64,000 nucleotides of DNA from contig JAXLSX010000013.1 of NCBI GenBank assembly GCA_046330285.1, forward strand, positions 19,433 through 83,432, given 5' to 3'. Positions 53,079 through 61,434 of the stretch are shown here, piece by piece. Within the stretch, counting starts at the first letter, position 1. Each line of letters opens with the position of its first letter. The notes beneath the pieces are model-generated. The model ran no database searches. It was not told where the DNA came from and was given only the letters and a program-made list of their open reading frames with translations. Source of the DNA: RHKX01 sp046330285 (GTDB lineage: Bacteria; Actinomycetota; Thermoleophilia; Solirubrobacterales; 70-9). Both the position numbers and the translations under genes were made by a program.

Positions 53079-54050
53079 TCAGCCCGCCAGGTGGCCGGAT
53101 ACGCGAAGCCACTCCTCGGTCCGCCGCATCCCCTCGGCGACGTCGACCGCGGGCTCCCAGCCGAGCACGCGCCGGGCCTTCGCGATCGAGTAGGTGCCCG
53201 TCCGGGTCATGTAGAGGACCGACGAGCGCCGCAGCTCGGTCGTCGAGCCGGTCAGCCAGGCGGCCGTCTCGGGGATCGCCGCGAGGAGCATCGCCACCTT
53301 CGTCGGCACCCGCCGCGCCGGTGGCTTTCCGAGCATCCGCGCGTAGTGGCCGAAGAACTCGTTGCAGCTGATCCCGATCCCGCCGGAGATCGTCAGGACC
53401 TGTCCGGCGGCGGCGTCGCTGCGAGCGGCGGCGAGGACGCCGGTAGCGAGGTCGTCGACGTAGACCGGGCTGTGGACGCCCCGGCCCATCGCCGGCAGGA
53501 AGAAGCGGCCGGCGGCGATCGCCTCGACCGGCAGGATCGTCCAGGGCCGCGAGCCGGGCCCGTAGACGTCGCCGGGACGGATCACGGTGCACTCGATCTC
53601 GCCGGCGGCATGGGCCTGCAGGACGACCTGCTCGGAGGCGATCTTGGTGTCGACGTAGGTGTGGCCGTCGGGACGGACCGGCCAGCGCTCGTCGACGCCG
53701 TCGGGGAAGCCGGTGTCCCCGAACGCGCGAACCGAGGAGAAGTGGACGAAGCGCCGCGCCCCGGCGGCGACGGCGGCGTCGAGGACGTTCCGGGTGCCGA
53801 GCACGTTCGCCCTCCAGGCGTCGTCGATCGAGGCCGCGTTGGAGACGATGGCGGCCGTGTGGATGACGGTGTCGCAGCCTGTCGCAGCGTCCTGCCAGGC
53901 CCCCCGGGCGGCGATGTCGCCGGCGACGATCTCGCGCTCCGGATCCGCTCCGAAGTCGACGCCGCGGACCGTCGCGCCGTCCGCCCGGAGCCGGTCGGCG
54001 AGCGTCCTGCCGATGAACCCCGCCGCGCCGGTGATCAGGACCGTGTTCAA
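53079..54050 (-). CDS. NAD-dependent epimerase/dehydratase (3-beta-HSD-like extended SDR)
   Basis: About 323 residues. The frame is open to ATG 54098, but that overlaps the divergent hydrolase. TTG 54050 places the cofactor motif TVLITGAAGFIGRTLAD at the N-terminus and has GGATAGG upstream. The catalytic Ser is in HFSSVRAFGD and Tyr/Lys in TYVDTKIASEQ; VIRPGDVYGPGSRPW is typical of 3-beta-hydroxysteroid dehydrogenase/OleD-like enzymes. Likely oxidises or reduces a hydroxyl of a lipid or sterol-like molecule; substrate unknown. Confidence 0.82.
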   Translation of the reverse strand: MNTVLITGAAGFIGRTLADRLRADGATVRGVDFGADPEREIVAGDIAARGAWQDAATGCDTVIHTAAIVSNAASIDDAWRANVLGTRNVLDAAVAAGARRFVHFSSVRAFGDTGFPDGVDERWPVRPDGHTYVDTKIASEQVVLQAHAAGEIECTVIRPGDVYGPGSRPWTILPVEAIAAGRFFLPAMGRGVHSPVYVDDLATGVLAAARSDAAAGQVLTISGGIGISCNEFFGHYARMLGKPPARRVPTKVAMLLAAIPETAAWLTGSTTELRRSSVLYMTRTGTYSIAKARRVLGWEPAVDVAEGMRRTEEWLRVSGHLAG

Positions 54051-54072
54051 GACGGCTAGCCTATCCCTCGGG

Positions 54073-55008
54073 ATGAACGCTTCCGAGCAGGGATTCACGG
54101 ATCCATACGGTCAGGTGGAAGCCGAGCAGGTGACGCTGCACGGCAACCGCGTCAGCTTTCTGAGGGCGGGGGAGGGCCCGCCGCTTCTGCTGTTGCACGG
54201 CATCGCCGGCAGCTACGAGACGTGGGCGCCGCTGATTCCCGCGCTCGCGGACGACTTCACGGTGATCGCGCCCGACATGCTCGGGCACGGAACATCGGCG
54301 AAGCCGCGCGGCGACTACTCGCTCGGCGCCTACGCGGCCGGGGCCCGCGACCTCCTTCTCGCGCTCGGCCACGAGTCGGCGACGGTCGTCGGCCACTCGC
54401 TCGGCGGCGGTGTCGCGATGCAGTTCGCCTACCAGTTCCCGACGCATACGGACCGCCTCGGGCTGGTCTCGAGCGGAGGGCTCGGGGAGGACGTGAACAT
54501 CTTCCTCCGCGCCGCCACGCTTCCCGGCGCCGAGCTCGTCCTGCCGCTGATCACCAAGGCCTGGGTGACCGGGACCGGTCGTCGCGTCGCCGGCTGGCTC
54601 GGCTCGATCGGGCTGACGCCGGGCTCCGACGTCACCGAGATCGCCCGCGGCTACGCGTCGCTCGCCGACCCCGAGGCCCGGGCCGCCTTCCTCTGCACGG
54701 CGCGATCGGTGATCGATCACCGCGGCCAGCGGGTCAGCGCCCGCGACCGCCTCTACCTCGCGCACGCCGTTCCGACGCTGATCGTCTGGGGTGAGCGCGA
54801 CCGGATCATCCCCGCCTCGCACGGCCACTGGGCGGCCGAGGCGATGCCCGGCAGCCGCTTCACGGTCTTCGAGGACGCGGGGCACTTCCCGCACCTCGAT
54901 CGCCCGCTCCCGTTCGCCCGGACGCTGACGAAGTTCGTCAAGGAGACGAAGCCCGCCCGGCTCGGGACGAAGGAGATCCGCCGCCTGCTCGACGAGCGGG
55001 CGGCGTAG
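54073..55008 (+). CDS. alpha/beta-hydrolase
   Basis: 311 residues from ATG 54073. The oxyanion region is LLLHGIAGSYETW, the nucleophile elbow VVGHSLGGGVAMQ (Ser) and the catalytic Asp lies in WGERDRIIP. The catalytic His is in EDAGHFPHLDRP. No signal peptide, so cytosolic. The class includes esterases, lipases and C-C hydrolases; the exact substrate is unknown. Divergent from the extended SDR with 22 nt between chosen starts. Confidence 0.87.
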   Translation: MNASEQGFTDPYGQVEAEQVTLHGNRVSFLRAGEGPPLLLLHGIAGSYETWAPLIPALADDFTVIAPDMLGHGTSAKPRGDYSLGAYAAGARDLLLALGHESATVVGHSLGGGVAMQFAYQFPTHTDRLGLVSSGGLGEDVNIFLRAATLPGAELVLPLITKAWVTGTGRRVAGWLGSIGLTPGSDVTEIARGYASLADPEARAAFLCTARSVIDHRGQRVSARDRLYLAHAVPTLIVWGERDRIIPASHGHWAAEAMPGSRFTVFEDAGHFPHLDRPLPFARTLTKFVKETKPARLGTKEIRRLLDERAA

Positions 55009-55010
55009 GT

Positions 55011-55244
55011 CTAAGCGGCCAGGTCGTCGTGCCGCCTGCTGCTGCGGCGGCGCGCCTCCGAGATGCCGGACCAACCGGCGTTGAATGCGAGTGCCTCGGC
55101 GAAACGGACCGCCTCAGGGGAGGCTTCGAGCCGTCTGCCGTCGATCGCACTGATCCGCGTCGGCAGGATGGCGTCACCGTGCTCGAACTCCTCGCGCAGG
55201 TCCACCAGTTCCTGCCAGCGCTCGTTGCTGGTCTCTCCTTGCAT
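55011..55244 (-). CDS. small conserved-looking protein of unknown function
   Basis: 77 residues from ATG 55244, with GGGAG about 12 nt upstream. Mixed charged composition with SNERWQELVDLREEFEHGD and RFAEALAFNAGW, no membrane helix, and an Arg/Ser-rich tail RRRSSRRHDD. Ends 2 nt from the hydrolase stop, convergent. The frame uses ordinary codons and carries a plausible ribosome site, so I think it is real, but I do not recognise it. It shares its upstream region with the alkyl-DHAP synthase-like gene and the palindrome at 55313. Confidence 0.5.
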   Translation of the reverse strand: MQGETSNERWQELVDLREEFEHGDAILPTRISAIDGRRLEASPEAVRFAEALAFNAGWSGISEARRRSSRRHDDLAA

Positions 55245-55312
55245 TCCCTCTACTCCCGTCGACAGGGGGGTTTGGTGCGAAAAACGCTACGCCTAGTGTC
55301 AGACGTAACTAC

Positions 55313-55322
55313 TGACCGGTCA
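55313..55322. promoter_or_regulatory. TetR-type palindrome TGACCGGTCA
   Basis: Perfect 10-bp palindrome inside ACTGACCGGTCAAT, in the divergent region between the 77-residue gene and the FAD enzyme. The form is typical of TetR-family operators controlling lipid genes. No TetR gene is in the window. Confidence 0.5.
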
Positions 55323-55408
55323 ATCAGAGCCGTTCGGCGACCCCGCAAACTGCGGTTTCTTCCCGTTCGCGTCCCATCGCAAAGCGGTTTGATGCTAGGG
55401 TCGTCGCA

Positions 55409-57097
55409 ATGACGGCGGACGCTGAGCACGGGGGTGGGAGCCGCGCCGCGAGGCCGCGCAGCCACTGGGGTTGGGGCTACGCGGACCGCTCGCCCGACCG
55501 GGCCACGCTCGAGGCGATCGCGCCCGAGCTCCGGCGGCGGCTCGGATTCGGGGGCGACCGGATTGAGGAGCCGGTGCCGCTGGAGGCGATCGACGTCGCT
55601 CCGTCGCGGCTGCGCCCGCCCGAGAGTCTCGCCCCGATCCTCAGCGACGCCCCCGCGGACCGGATCCGCCACTCGATGGGTCGCGCCTACCGCGACGTCG
55701 TCCGCGGCTTCCGGGGGCGCTTCGAGCGCACTCCCGACCTGGTCGCCTACCCCGGCGACGAGGACGAAGTCCGTCGCGTCCTCGAGCTCTGCGCCGAGCG
55801 CCGGCTCGCGGCGATCCCGTTCGGCGGCGGCACGAGCGTGGTCGGCGGCGTCGAGGCCAGGGTCGGCCGCGGCTACCGGGGCACGGTCTCGATCGACCTC
55901 GGCGGGCTCAGCGGGATCGCGGAGATCGACGAGGTCTCGGGCTCGGCGCTGATCCGGGCCGGCACGCTCGGCCCCGACCTCGAGGACGGCCTGCGCCCGC
56001 ACGGCCTCACCCTCCGGCACTTCCCGCAGTCATTCGAGTTCTCGACGCTCGGCGGCTGGATCGCAACCCGCGCCGGCGGTCACTTCGCGACCGTGCAGAC
56101 GCACATCGACGACCTCGTCGACTCGATCCGTGCGCTGACGCCCTCGGGGCCCTGGGAGAGCAGGCGCCTGCCCGGGTCCGGCGCCGGCCCGAGCCCCGAT
56201 CGGATGATGCTCGGGTCGGAGGGAATCCTCGGCGTCATCACCGAGGCCTGGGTCCAGGTCCGCCCGCGGCCGACGTTCAAGGCGTCGCGACCGGTGTTCT
56301 TCCCGTCGCTTGCGGCCGGGGCCGAGGCGGTGCGCGCGATCGCGCAGTCCGGCCTCAACCCGGCGAACTGCCGCCTGCTCGATCCGCTCGAGGCCGAGAC
56401 CACCGGTGCCGGGGACGGCTCCGCTGCCGTCCTGATCCTCGGCTTCGAGTCGGCCTTCGCGCCGGTCGACGACCTCCTGCGGCTGGCGGTCGAGTGCGCG
56501 GCCGACCACGGGGGCACGCCCGAGCCCGAACGCGAGCCCGCGGGCAGCGGGGGAGAGGCGGGAGAGGACTCCGCGGCGCGGACCTGGCGATCGGCGTTCC
56601 TCGACGCTCCGTACCTGCGCGACAGCCTCGTGGCGCTCGGCGTGATCAGCGAGACCTTCGAGACCGCGATCACCTGGGACCGCTTCGGCGAGTTCCACTC
56701 CCGGGTCGGCGAGGCCGCGCGCCGCGCCGTCGCCGAGGTCACCGACGCGCCCGCCGAGGGCGAGGGGGCGCCGCGGGTGATGTGCCGGTTCACCCACGTC
56801 TATCCGACCGGCCCGGCGCCGTACTACACGATCCTCGCCAAGGCCCGGCGCGGCTCCGAGGTCGCGCAGTGGGACGAGATCAAGGCCGCGGTCTCGGAGG
56901 CGATCGTCTCCGCCGGGGGCACGATCACCCACCACCACGCCGTCGGCCGCGACCACCGGCCCTGGTACGACCTCCAGCGGCCCGACCGCTTCGCCGACGC
57001 GCTCGCCGGGGCGAAGCGCGCGGTCGATCCCGAGGGAATCCTCAACCCCGGCGTCCTGATCGACCCGGAGCCGGGCCCGGCGCCCCGCGACATGTAG
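55409..57097 (+). CDS. FAD-linked oxidase, alkyl-DHAP synthase-like (AgpS family)
   Basis: 562 residues. The N-terminal HWGWGYADRSP, the VAO-type FAD domain (IPFGGGTSVVGGVEA near residue 140) and C-terminal ITHHHAVGRDHRPWY with a triple His are characteristic of alkylglycerone-phosphate synthases, which exchange the acyl chain of acyl-DHAP for a fatty alcohol. Actinobacterial homologues are widespread and mostly uncharacterised; some act as simple oxidases. The nearby fatty alcohol-forming reductase would supply the needed substrate. A TetR-type palindrome lies upstream. Confidence 0.82.
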   Translation: MTADAEHGGGSRAARPRSHWGWGYADRSPDRATLEAIAPELRRRLGFGGDRIEEPVPLEAIDVAPSRLRPPESLAPILSDAPADRIRHSMGRAYRDVVRGFRGRFERTPDLVAYPGDEDEVRRVLELCAERRLAAIPFGGGTSVVGGVEARVGRGYRGTVSIDLGGLSGIAEIDEVSGSALIRAGTLGPDLEDGLRPHGLTLRHFPQSFEFSTLGGWIATRAGGHFATVQTHIDDLVDSIRALTPSGPWESRRLPGSGAGPSPDRMMLGSEGILGVITEAWVQVRPRPTFKASRPVFFPSLAAGAEAVRAIAQSGLNPANCRLLDPLEAETTGAGDGSAAVLILGFESAFAPVDDLLRLAVECAADHGGTPEPEREPAGSGGEAGEDSAARTWRSAFLDAPYLRDSLVALGVISETFETAITWDRFGEFHSRVGEAARRAVAEVTDAPAEGEGAPRVMCRFTHVYPTGPAPYYTILAKARRGSEVAQWDEIKAAVSEAIVSAGGTITHHHAVGRDHRPWYDLQRPDRFADALAGAKRAVDPEGILNPGVLIDPEPGPAPRDM

Positions 57098-57153
57098 GTT
57101 TTCCGGACCTCGGGAACGGGTTTCCCGGCAGCGATCGACGAGGAGAGAAGCGA

Positions 57154-58290
57154 GTGGATCTGACCCTTAACGAGTCCGAGGCGGCCTTCCGCGATGAAGT
57201 CCGCTCCTGGCTCGAGGCCAACCATCCCGGCCCGGAGCCGCACGGCGACGAGGCCGCGTTCGTGTTCCGGCGCGAGTGGCAGCGGAAGATGCACGAGGCC
57301 GGCTGGGCCGGCATCTCCTGGCCGAAGGAGTACGGCGGCCGCGGCGCGACCCTGATCGAGCAGGCGATCTTCTCGAGCGAGATGGCCCGCGCTGACGCGC
57401 CCTCGCCGGCGAACATCCTCGGCCTCGTCATGGGCGGGCCGGTGATCATGGCTCACGGCACCGAGGAGCAGAAGGAGCGCTGGCTCGAGCCGATCCTCAG
57501 CGCCGAAGAGATCTGGTGCCAGGGCTTCTCGGAGCCGGAGTCAGGCTCCGACCTCGCCTCGCTGAAGACGAAGGCGGTCAAGGTCGACGGCGGCTGGAAG
57601 GCGACCGGACAGAAGGTCTGGACGACATTCGCTCACGAGTCGAAGTGGTGCATGCTCGTCGCCCGGACCGACACCGAGGTCGCCAAGCACAAGGGACTGA
57701 CCTATTTCATCTGCGACATGGAGCAGGAGGGCGTCGAGATCCGCCCGCTCGTCCAGATCACCGGCGAGTCGGAGTTCAACGAGGTCTTCTTCCAGGAGGC
57801 GTTCATCCCCGACGAGAACCTCGTCGGGGGCGAAGGTAACGGCTGGATGGTCGCGATCACGACGCTGATGAACGAGCGGGCCGGGCTCGGCGGCGGTGCC
57901 GCCGTCGCCGTCTCCCGCGACCTCGCGGCGCTGACCGAGCTCGTCAAGGAGCGCGGCCTCGACTCCGATCCGCAGATCCGCGCCAGGATCGCCGACCTCC
58001 TGATCGGCTGCGAGGCGTTGCGGCTCGGCGGGATGCGCGCGATGACCGCACAGATGAAGACGGGCATCCCCGGCCCCGAAGGGTCGATCGGCAAGTGGGA
58101 GTGGGCGACGCTGAATCAGTCGCTGACCGAGCTCGCCTGCGACATCCTCGGTCCCGAGGGCCTCGAACGTGGCACGCCGTGGACCTACCGGATGCTGCGC
58201 AGCCGCGCCAACTCGATCGAGGGCGGCACCACCGAGGTGATGAAGAACATCATCGCCGAGCGGGTGCTCCAGCTCCCCCGCCTCAGGTAA
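57154..58290 (+). CDS. acyl-CoA dehydrogenase, catalytic partner
   Basis: 378 residues from GTG 57154 with AGGAGAG at 57141-57147. The frame is open upstream as a shadow of the previous gene. Family motifs are WPKEYGGRGAT, WCQGFSEPESGSDLAS (FAD/substrate) and the C-terminal SIEGGTTEVMKNIIAERVL, in which E356 occupies the catalytic-base position. It lies 15 nt before a second dehydrogenase gene. Such pairs in actinobacteria often form alpha2-beta2 heterotetramers acting on branched or steroid-like acyl-CoAs. Confidence 0.9.
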   Translation: MDLTLNESEAAFRDEVRSWLEANHPGPEPHGDEAAFVFRREWQRKMHEAGWAGISWPKEYGGRGATLIEQAIFSSEMARADAPSPANILGLVMGGPVIMAHGTEEQKERWLEPILSAEEIWCQGFSEPESGSDLASLKTKAVKVDGGWKATGQKVWTTFAHESKWCMLVARTDTEVAKHKGLTYFICDMEQEGVEIRPLVQITGESEFNEVFFQEAFIPDENLVGGEGNGWMVAITTLMNERAGLGGGAAVAVSRDLAALTELVKERGLDSDPQIRARIADLLIGCEALRLGGMRAMTAQMKTGIPGPEGSIGKWEWATLNQSLTELACDILGPEGLERGTPWTYRMLRSRANSIEGGTTEVMKNIIAERVLQLPRLR

Positions 58291-58305
58291 GGAAGAGAGA
58301 GAACC

Positions 58306-59289
58306 ATGCGTTTCGACTTCGACGACGAACAGGCCGAGATCAAGGACACGGCCAAGCAGTTCCTCGCATCCCGCTTCAAGCCCGACGTGGTCCGTGAGCT
58401 CGCCGAGGCGAGCCGCTACGACGATGCGCTCTGGACCGAGGTCTCCGAGCTCGGATGGCCCGGGATCGCGATCGACGAGCAGTACGGCGGCCAGGGGCTC
58501 GGCATGGTCGAGCTGGTCGTCCTCTGCGAGGAGCTCGGGTACGCCTGCGCGCCGCTGCCGTTCCTCGCCAACGCGGCGGCCGGGATCGCGATCGAGAGCG
58601 CCGGCTCCGACGCACAGAAGGAGCGTTACCTCCCGGGGATCGCCTCCGGCGAAGGTCGGGGCGCGATCGGCGACGACGCGGTCGTCGTCGATGCCGAGGG
58701 CGCTGACGTGATCGTGTTGTTCGGCGCCGACGGGCCGCGGCTGGTGCCCGCGGACGGCGCCGCGCTCGAGTCGCTCGACCTGATCGACCAGACCCGCCGC
58801 TATTCGAAGCTGACCGGCGGCGACGGCGAGGCGCTCGAGGGCGACGTCGAGGCCGCGTCGAACCGGATGGTCGTCGCGGTCGCCGCCGAGCTCGTCGGGC
58901 TCGGGCAGCGGGCGATGGACATGGCCGTCGAGTACGCGAAGGAGCGGGAGCAGTTCGGGCGGCCGATTGGTGCCTACCAGGGCGTCTCCCACGCGTGCGC
59001 GAAGATGCTCTACGACGTCGAGGAGGCGCGGTCGCTGACCTATGCGGCGGCGTGGGCCGCCGACGCCGAGCCCGAGTCGCTGCCGCTGGCCGCGGCGATG
59101 GCGAAGGCACGGGCCTCGGAGGCCGCCTGGGACGTCTGCAAGGCCTCGATCCAGGTCCACGGCGGCATCGGGTTCACCTGGGAGCACGACCTTCACTTCC
59201 TGCTCAAGCGGGCGCGGGCGGACGCGCAGCTCTTCGGCACCGCCGGGCAGCACAAGGAGCGCGTCGCGGCCCTCTCGGGCCTCGGGTAG
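58306..59289 (+). CDS. acyl-CoA dehydrogenase-like partner lacking the C-terminal catalytic Glu
   Basis: 327 residues; shorter than the 380 of typical family members. It has DEQYGGQGLGMVELV, REQFGRPIGAYQGVSHACAKM and QVHGGIGFTWEHDLHFLLKRA. Where the catalytic YEGT motif is expected the sequence is LFGT (F310), so the base is missing. Together with the neighbour, which retains it, this fits an obligate heteromeric enzyme in which each subunit contributes part of the FAD site. Confidence 0.88.
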   Translation: MRFDFDDEQAEIKDTAKQFLASRFKPDVVRELAEASRYDDALWTEVSELGWPGIAIDEQYGGQGLGMVELVVLCEELGYACAPLPFLANAAAGIAIESAGSDAQKERYLPGIASGEGRGAIGDDAVVVDAEGADVIVLFGADGPRLVPADGAALESLDLIDQTRRYSKLTGGDGEALEGDVEAASNRMVVAVAAELVGLGQRAMDMAVEYAKEREQFGRPIGAYQGVSHACAKMLYDVEEARSLTYAAAWAADAEPESLPLAAAMAKARASEAAWDVCKASIQVHGGIGFTWEHDLHFLLKRARADAQLFGTAGQHKERVAALSGLG

Positions 59290-59301
59290 CGGGGCGGCCC
59301 G

Positions 59302-59973
59302 GTGCGTTACTGGGTCTGCGTCCTGCTCGGGATCGTCCTCTTCGCGGGCTCGGTCTACGCGTTCTCACACGCGCTGACCGAGCTGCTCGAGACCGGGACC
59401 TGCGCATCCGGGAACACGCCGTACGTGGTGGCCAAGCAGTGCCCGGACGGCACCGGCGGGAACATCCTGACGCTGATGGGCTCGATCTTCGGGCTGCTCG
59501 CGGCGATGGCGGTCTTCGCCTTCCGCGGCGAGCGTCCCGGTGGGGGGAAGGGCCGCGGCGCGAGCCCGTTCGTCGCCGGCTGGGCGATCTTCTTCTCGGT
59601 CACCGGGGCGGTCAGCCTGCTGCACGCGCTCGGCTCGGACTCGATCCCCGAGGACGGCAAGCTCGGCGGGATCATCGTCGGCATCACGTTCCTCGTGATG
59701 GGGCTGCCGGCCCTCGCGTTCTGGATCTGGACCCTCGTCAGCGACCCCTGGGGCCGTGATGATCGCCCGGCGGGCCTGGCCGCCGCGACCGGCTTCTCGG
59801 CGCCCGCGCCCTCGACGTCCTCGTTCGGCAGCGATCCGACTCCGTTCGCGGCCTCCTCGCCGGCGGCGGGTGACCGGATCGCTGAGCTCGAGCGGCTCGA
59901 GCGGCTGCGCCAGTCGGGCGCGCTGACCGAGGCCGAGTTCGAACGCGAGAAGAAGCGCGTCCTCGGCCGCTGA
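59302..59973 (+). CDS. four-helix membrane protein with C-terminal SHOCT domain
   Basis: 223 residues. There are about four transmembrane helices in the first 150 residues, a Ser/Pro/Ala linker, and a short C-terminal SHOCT domain (IAELERLERLRQSGALTEAEFEREKK). SHOCT domains mediate oligomerisation in many unrelated membrane proteins. A pair of Cys around TCASGN and KQCPDG lies in the first extracytoplasmic loop and could form a disulfide. Function unknown. Confidence 0.78.
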   Translation: MRYWVCVLLGIVLFAGSVYAFSHALTELLETGTCASGNTPYVVAKQCPDGTGGNILTLMGSIFGLLAAMAVFAFRGERPGGGKGRGASPFVAGWAIFFSVTGAVSLLHALGSDSIPEDGKLGGIIVGITFLVMGLPALAFWIWTLVSDPWGRDDRPAGLAAATGFSAPAPSTSSFGSDPTPFAASSPAAGDRIAELERLERLRQSGALTEAEFEREKKRVLGR

Positions 59974-59977
59974 GCGA

Positions 59978-60316
59978 TCAGTCGGGGAGGACCTCGAGAT
60001 CGGAGGCGAGGTGGGTGGCCCCGGCGATCCGGTACTGGACGTCCACGACCTCGTTCTTCTGGTAGTTGCCGACGAGGCCGAGGCCGAGGACGACCTTGCG
60101 GAAGGCGCCGAGCTGGCTCAGATCCTCCTTGATGATCGGCTCGCGGAAGATGACCACGCCGTTGCCGATCTCGTAGTCGGTCCCCTCGACCTGTTCGGTC
60201 CCGTTGATGAAGACGGTGTAGGGGCGCTCGGCTCCGCGCGGCAGGGGCACGCGGCGGCCGACGGGCTTGCCGCCCTCCTCGGAGGAGCCGTGGCCGCGGC
60301 CGCTGCCCGCGCTCAT
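59978..60316 (-). CDS. beta-rich protein of unknown function
   Basis: 112 residues. It has a Gly/Ser-rich N-terminus, then RPYTVFINGTEQVEGTDYEIG and VVIFREPIIKEDLSQLG, giving a compact beta profile. No signal peptide or membrane helix. Its start overlaps the end of the upstream gene by 4 nt (60313-60316), so the two are translationally coupled and probably act together. I do not recognise the family. The motif INGTE..GTDYEI is reminiscent of phage structural proteins, but there are no phage genes nearby. Confidence 0.65.
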   Translation of the reverse strand: MSAGSGRGHGSSEEGGKPVGRRVPLPRGAERPYTVFINGTEQVEGTDYEIGNGVVIFREPIIKEDLSQLGAFRKVVLGLGLVGNYQKNEVVDVQYRIAGATHLASDLEVLPD

Positions 60317-60663
60317 CGGGAGTCCTCGCCGGCGATGGCTTGCGCGATCACCTCGTAGGCGTCGTCCCCCGGCGCGATCTCCTTGCGGAAGACGCCGCCG
60401 CGGAACGGGACCAGGGCGCCGTCGCCCATCACGTCGATGCCGGCGTCGCGGCTGCGGAGGACGCCGCCGGTGGAGATCTCGAGCCGGGCCTTGACCTGAT
60501 CGCCGGGCTCGTAGGTGCGGATCACCGAGATCTCGGGGAGGTCGCCGTCGGCCCGGATCCGCTCGGTGTGCTCGCGCATCGCGGCGATCGCCTCGTCGAG
60601 GCTCTCGTACTTCTCGCGGGTGACCTTCGGGCCGTTGCGGATGGTCAGTTTGTAGGACGCCAT
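60313..60663 (-). CDS. conserved-looking protein of unknown function, coupled to the preceding gene
   Basis: 116 residues from ATG 60663; the longer open frame to 60915 is antisense to the next gene and rejected. It starts MASYKLTIRNGPKVTREKYE, with a predicted beta-hairpin and helix, and has VIRTYEPGDQVKARLEIST. A possible -10 TATACA lies about 12 nt ahead of the start codon (60680-60675). Cytosolic, no catalytic motif seen. Confidence 0.65.
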   Translation of the reverse strand: MASYKLTIRNGPKVTREKYESLDEAIAAMREHTERIRADGDLPEISVIRTYEPGDQVKARLEISTGGVLRSRDAGIDVMGDGALVPFRGGVFRKEIAPGDDAYEVIAQAIAGEDSR

Positions 60664-60745
60664 GGCTTGACAGGTGTATATCGGAGCAGGGCGGTCGAGC
60701 GGCCCGGAGGGCTGCGAGTCGCGCGGTTGTCTAGCGTGGCCCGCC

Positions 60746-61228
60746 GTGAACGGCCCCGGCAAGACCCTGCTGATCGTCTTCGGCCTCGTCGTCGCGCTGC
60801 TCGGGGTCTGGCTGCTCACCTCCGGTGACGACGACTCCGGCGCGCCGGTGAGCGGTCCGTCATGGGGCGAGCGGGCAAACGCCTTCTGCCGCGACGGCAC
60901 CGAGGAGGCGACCACGCTGACGCCGCCCGGGACCGCCCGCCAGGTCGCCGCCGACGCCGACGCGCGGATCGAGATCCTCGCCCGGGTCCGCGACGGGATC
61001 TACACGCTCGGAGTTCCGGAGGGCGGCGACCAGGCCCTCGTCGCCGCCTACCTCGAGCAGCTCGACGCCGATCTCGGCAAGCTCGACGCGATCGCCGAGG
61101 CGGCCCGCGACGGGGGCGACTACCAGTCGGCGGCGGCCGAGCTCGACGAGTCGGCCGGCGAGACGGCCGCCGCGCTCGCTCTCAGCGACTGCGAGGCGCT
61201 GGCGCAGGCGGTGGTTCGGACGCCGTAG
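60746..61228 (+). CDS. single-pass membrane-anchored protein
   Basis: 160 residues from GTG 60746. One N-terminal helix (LLIVFGLVVALLGVWLLTS) with Asp-rich DDDSG after it, so the bulk is extracytoplasmic. The ectodomain is helical, with Cys in NAFCRDGTEE and at the C-terminal LSDCEALAQ that could form a disulfide. Unknown function. Followed by the structured intergenic region and a possible terminator formed by repeat copy C. Confidence 0.7.
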   Translation: MNGPGKTLLIVFGLVVALLGVWLLTSGDDDSGAPVSGPSWGERANAFCRDGTEEATTLTPPGTARQVAADADARIEILARVRDGIYTLGVPEGGDQALVAAYLEQLDADLGKLDAIAEAARDGGDYQSAAAELDESAGETAAALALSDCEALAQAVVRTP

Positions 61229-61381
61229 GGGGTGGGGTTGGCGTTCGGCTCACGCCGGGCGTCTCCGGCGGGGCGAGAGTTGGTTCGGCTGGGAAGGGGG
61301 GATGTGGGTGGACGGCTCCCGGTGGGCGCGAGAGCCGGTGGATGGCAGGAAAGGGACCTGTGGGGTTCGTTTGCTGCCAGT

Positions 61382-61420
61382 GGGCGTGAATGGCGTTCCA
61401 TAGGAACGCGAAACACGCCC
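61382..61420. repeat. symmetric hairpin in the convergent region before gltA
   Basis: GGGCGTG (61382-61388) and GCGTTCC (61393-61399) pair with GGAACGC (61403-61409) and CACGCCC (61414-61420), with matched 4-nt internal bulges and loop ATA. It lies in the 306-bp gap 61229-61534, otherwise without coding potential. Confidence 0.6.
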
Positions 61421-61434
61421 GGTAGGCCGCGACC

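Noticed and set aside
59978..60316. Phage tail or capsid gene
   Set aside because: Weak motif resemblance only, and no integrase, terminase, portal or other phage genes in the window.
60667..60680. Plus-strand promoter with TTGACA at 60667
   Set aside because: No -10 hexamer at the right spacing; the AT-rich patch fits the minus-strand gene better.
60664..60915. Extended start for the 116-residue minus-strand protein
   Set aside because: The extra part is antisense to the membrane-anchored protein and Ser/Pro-rich without conservation signals.
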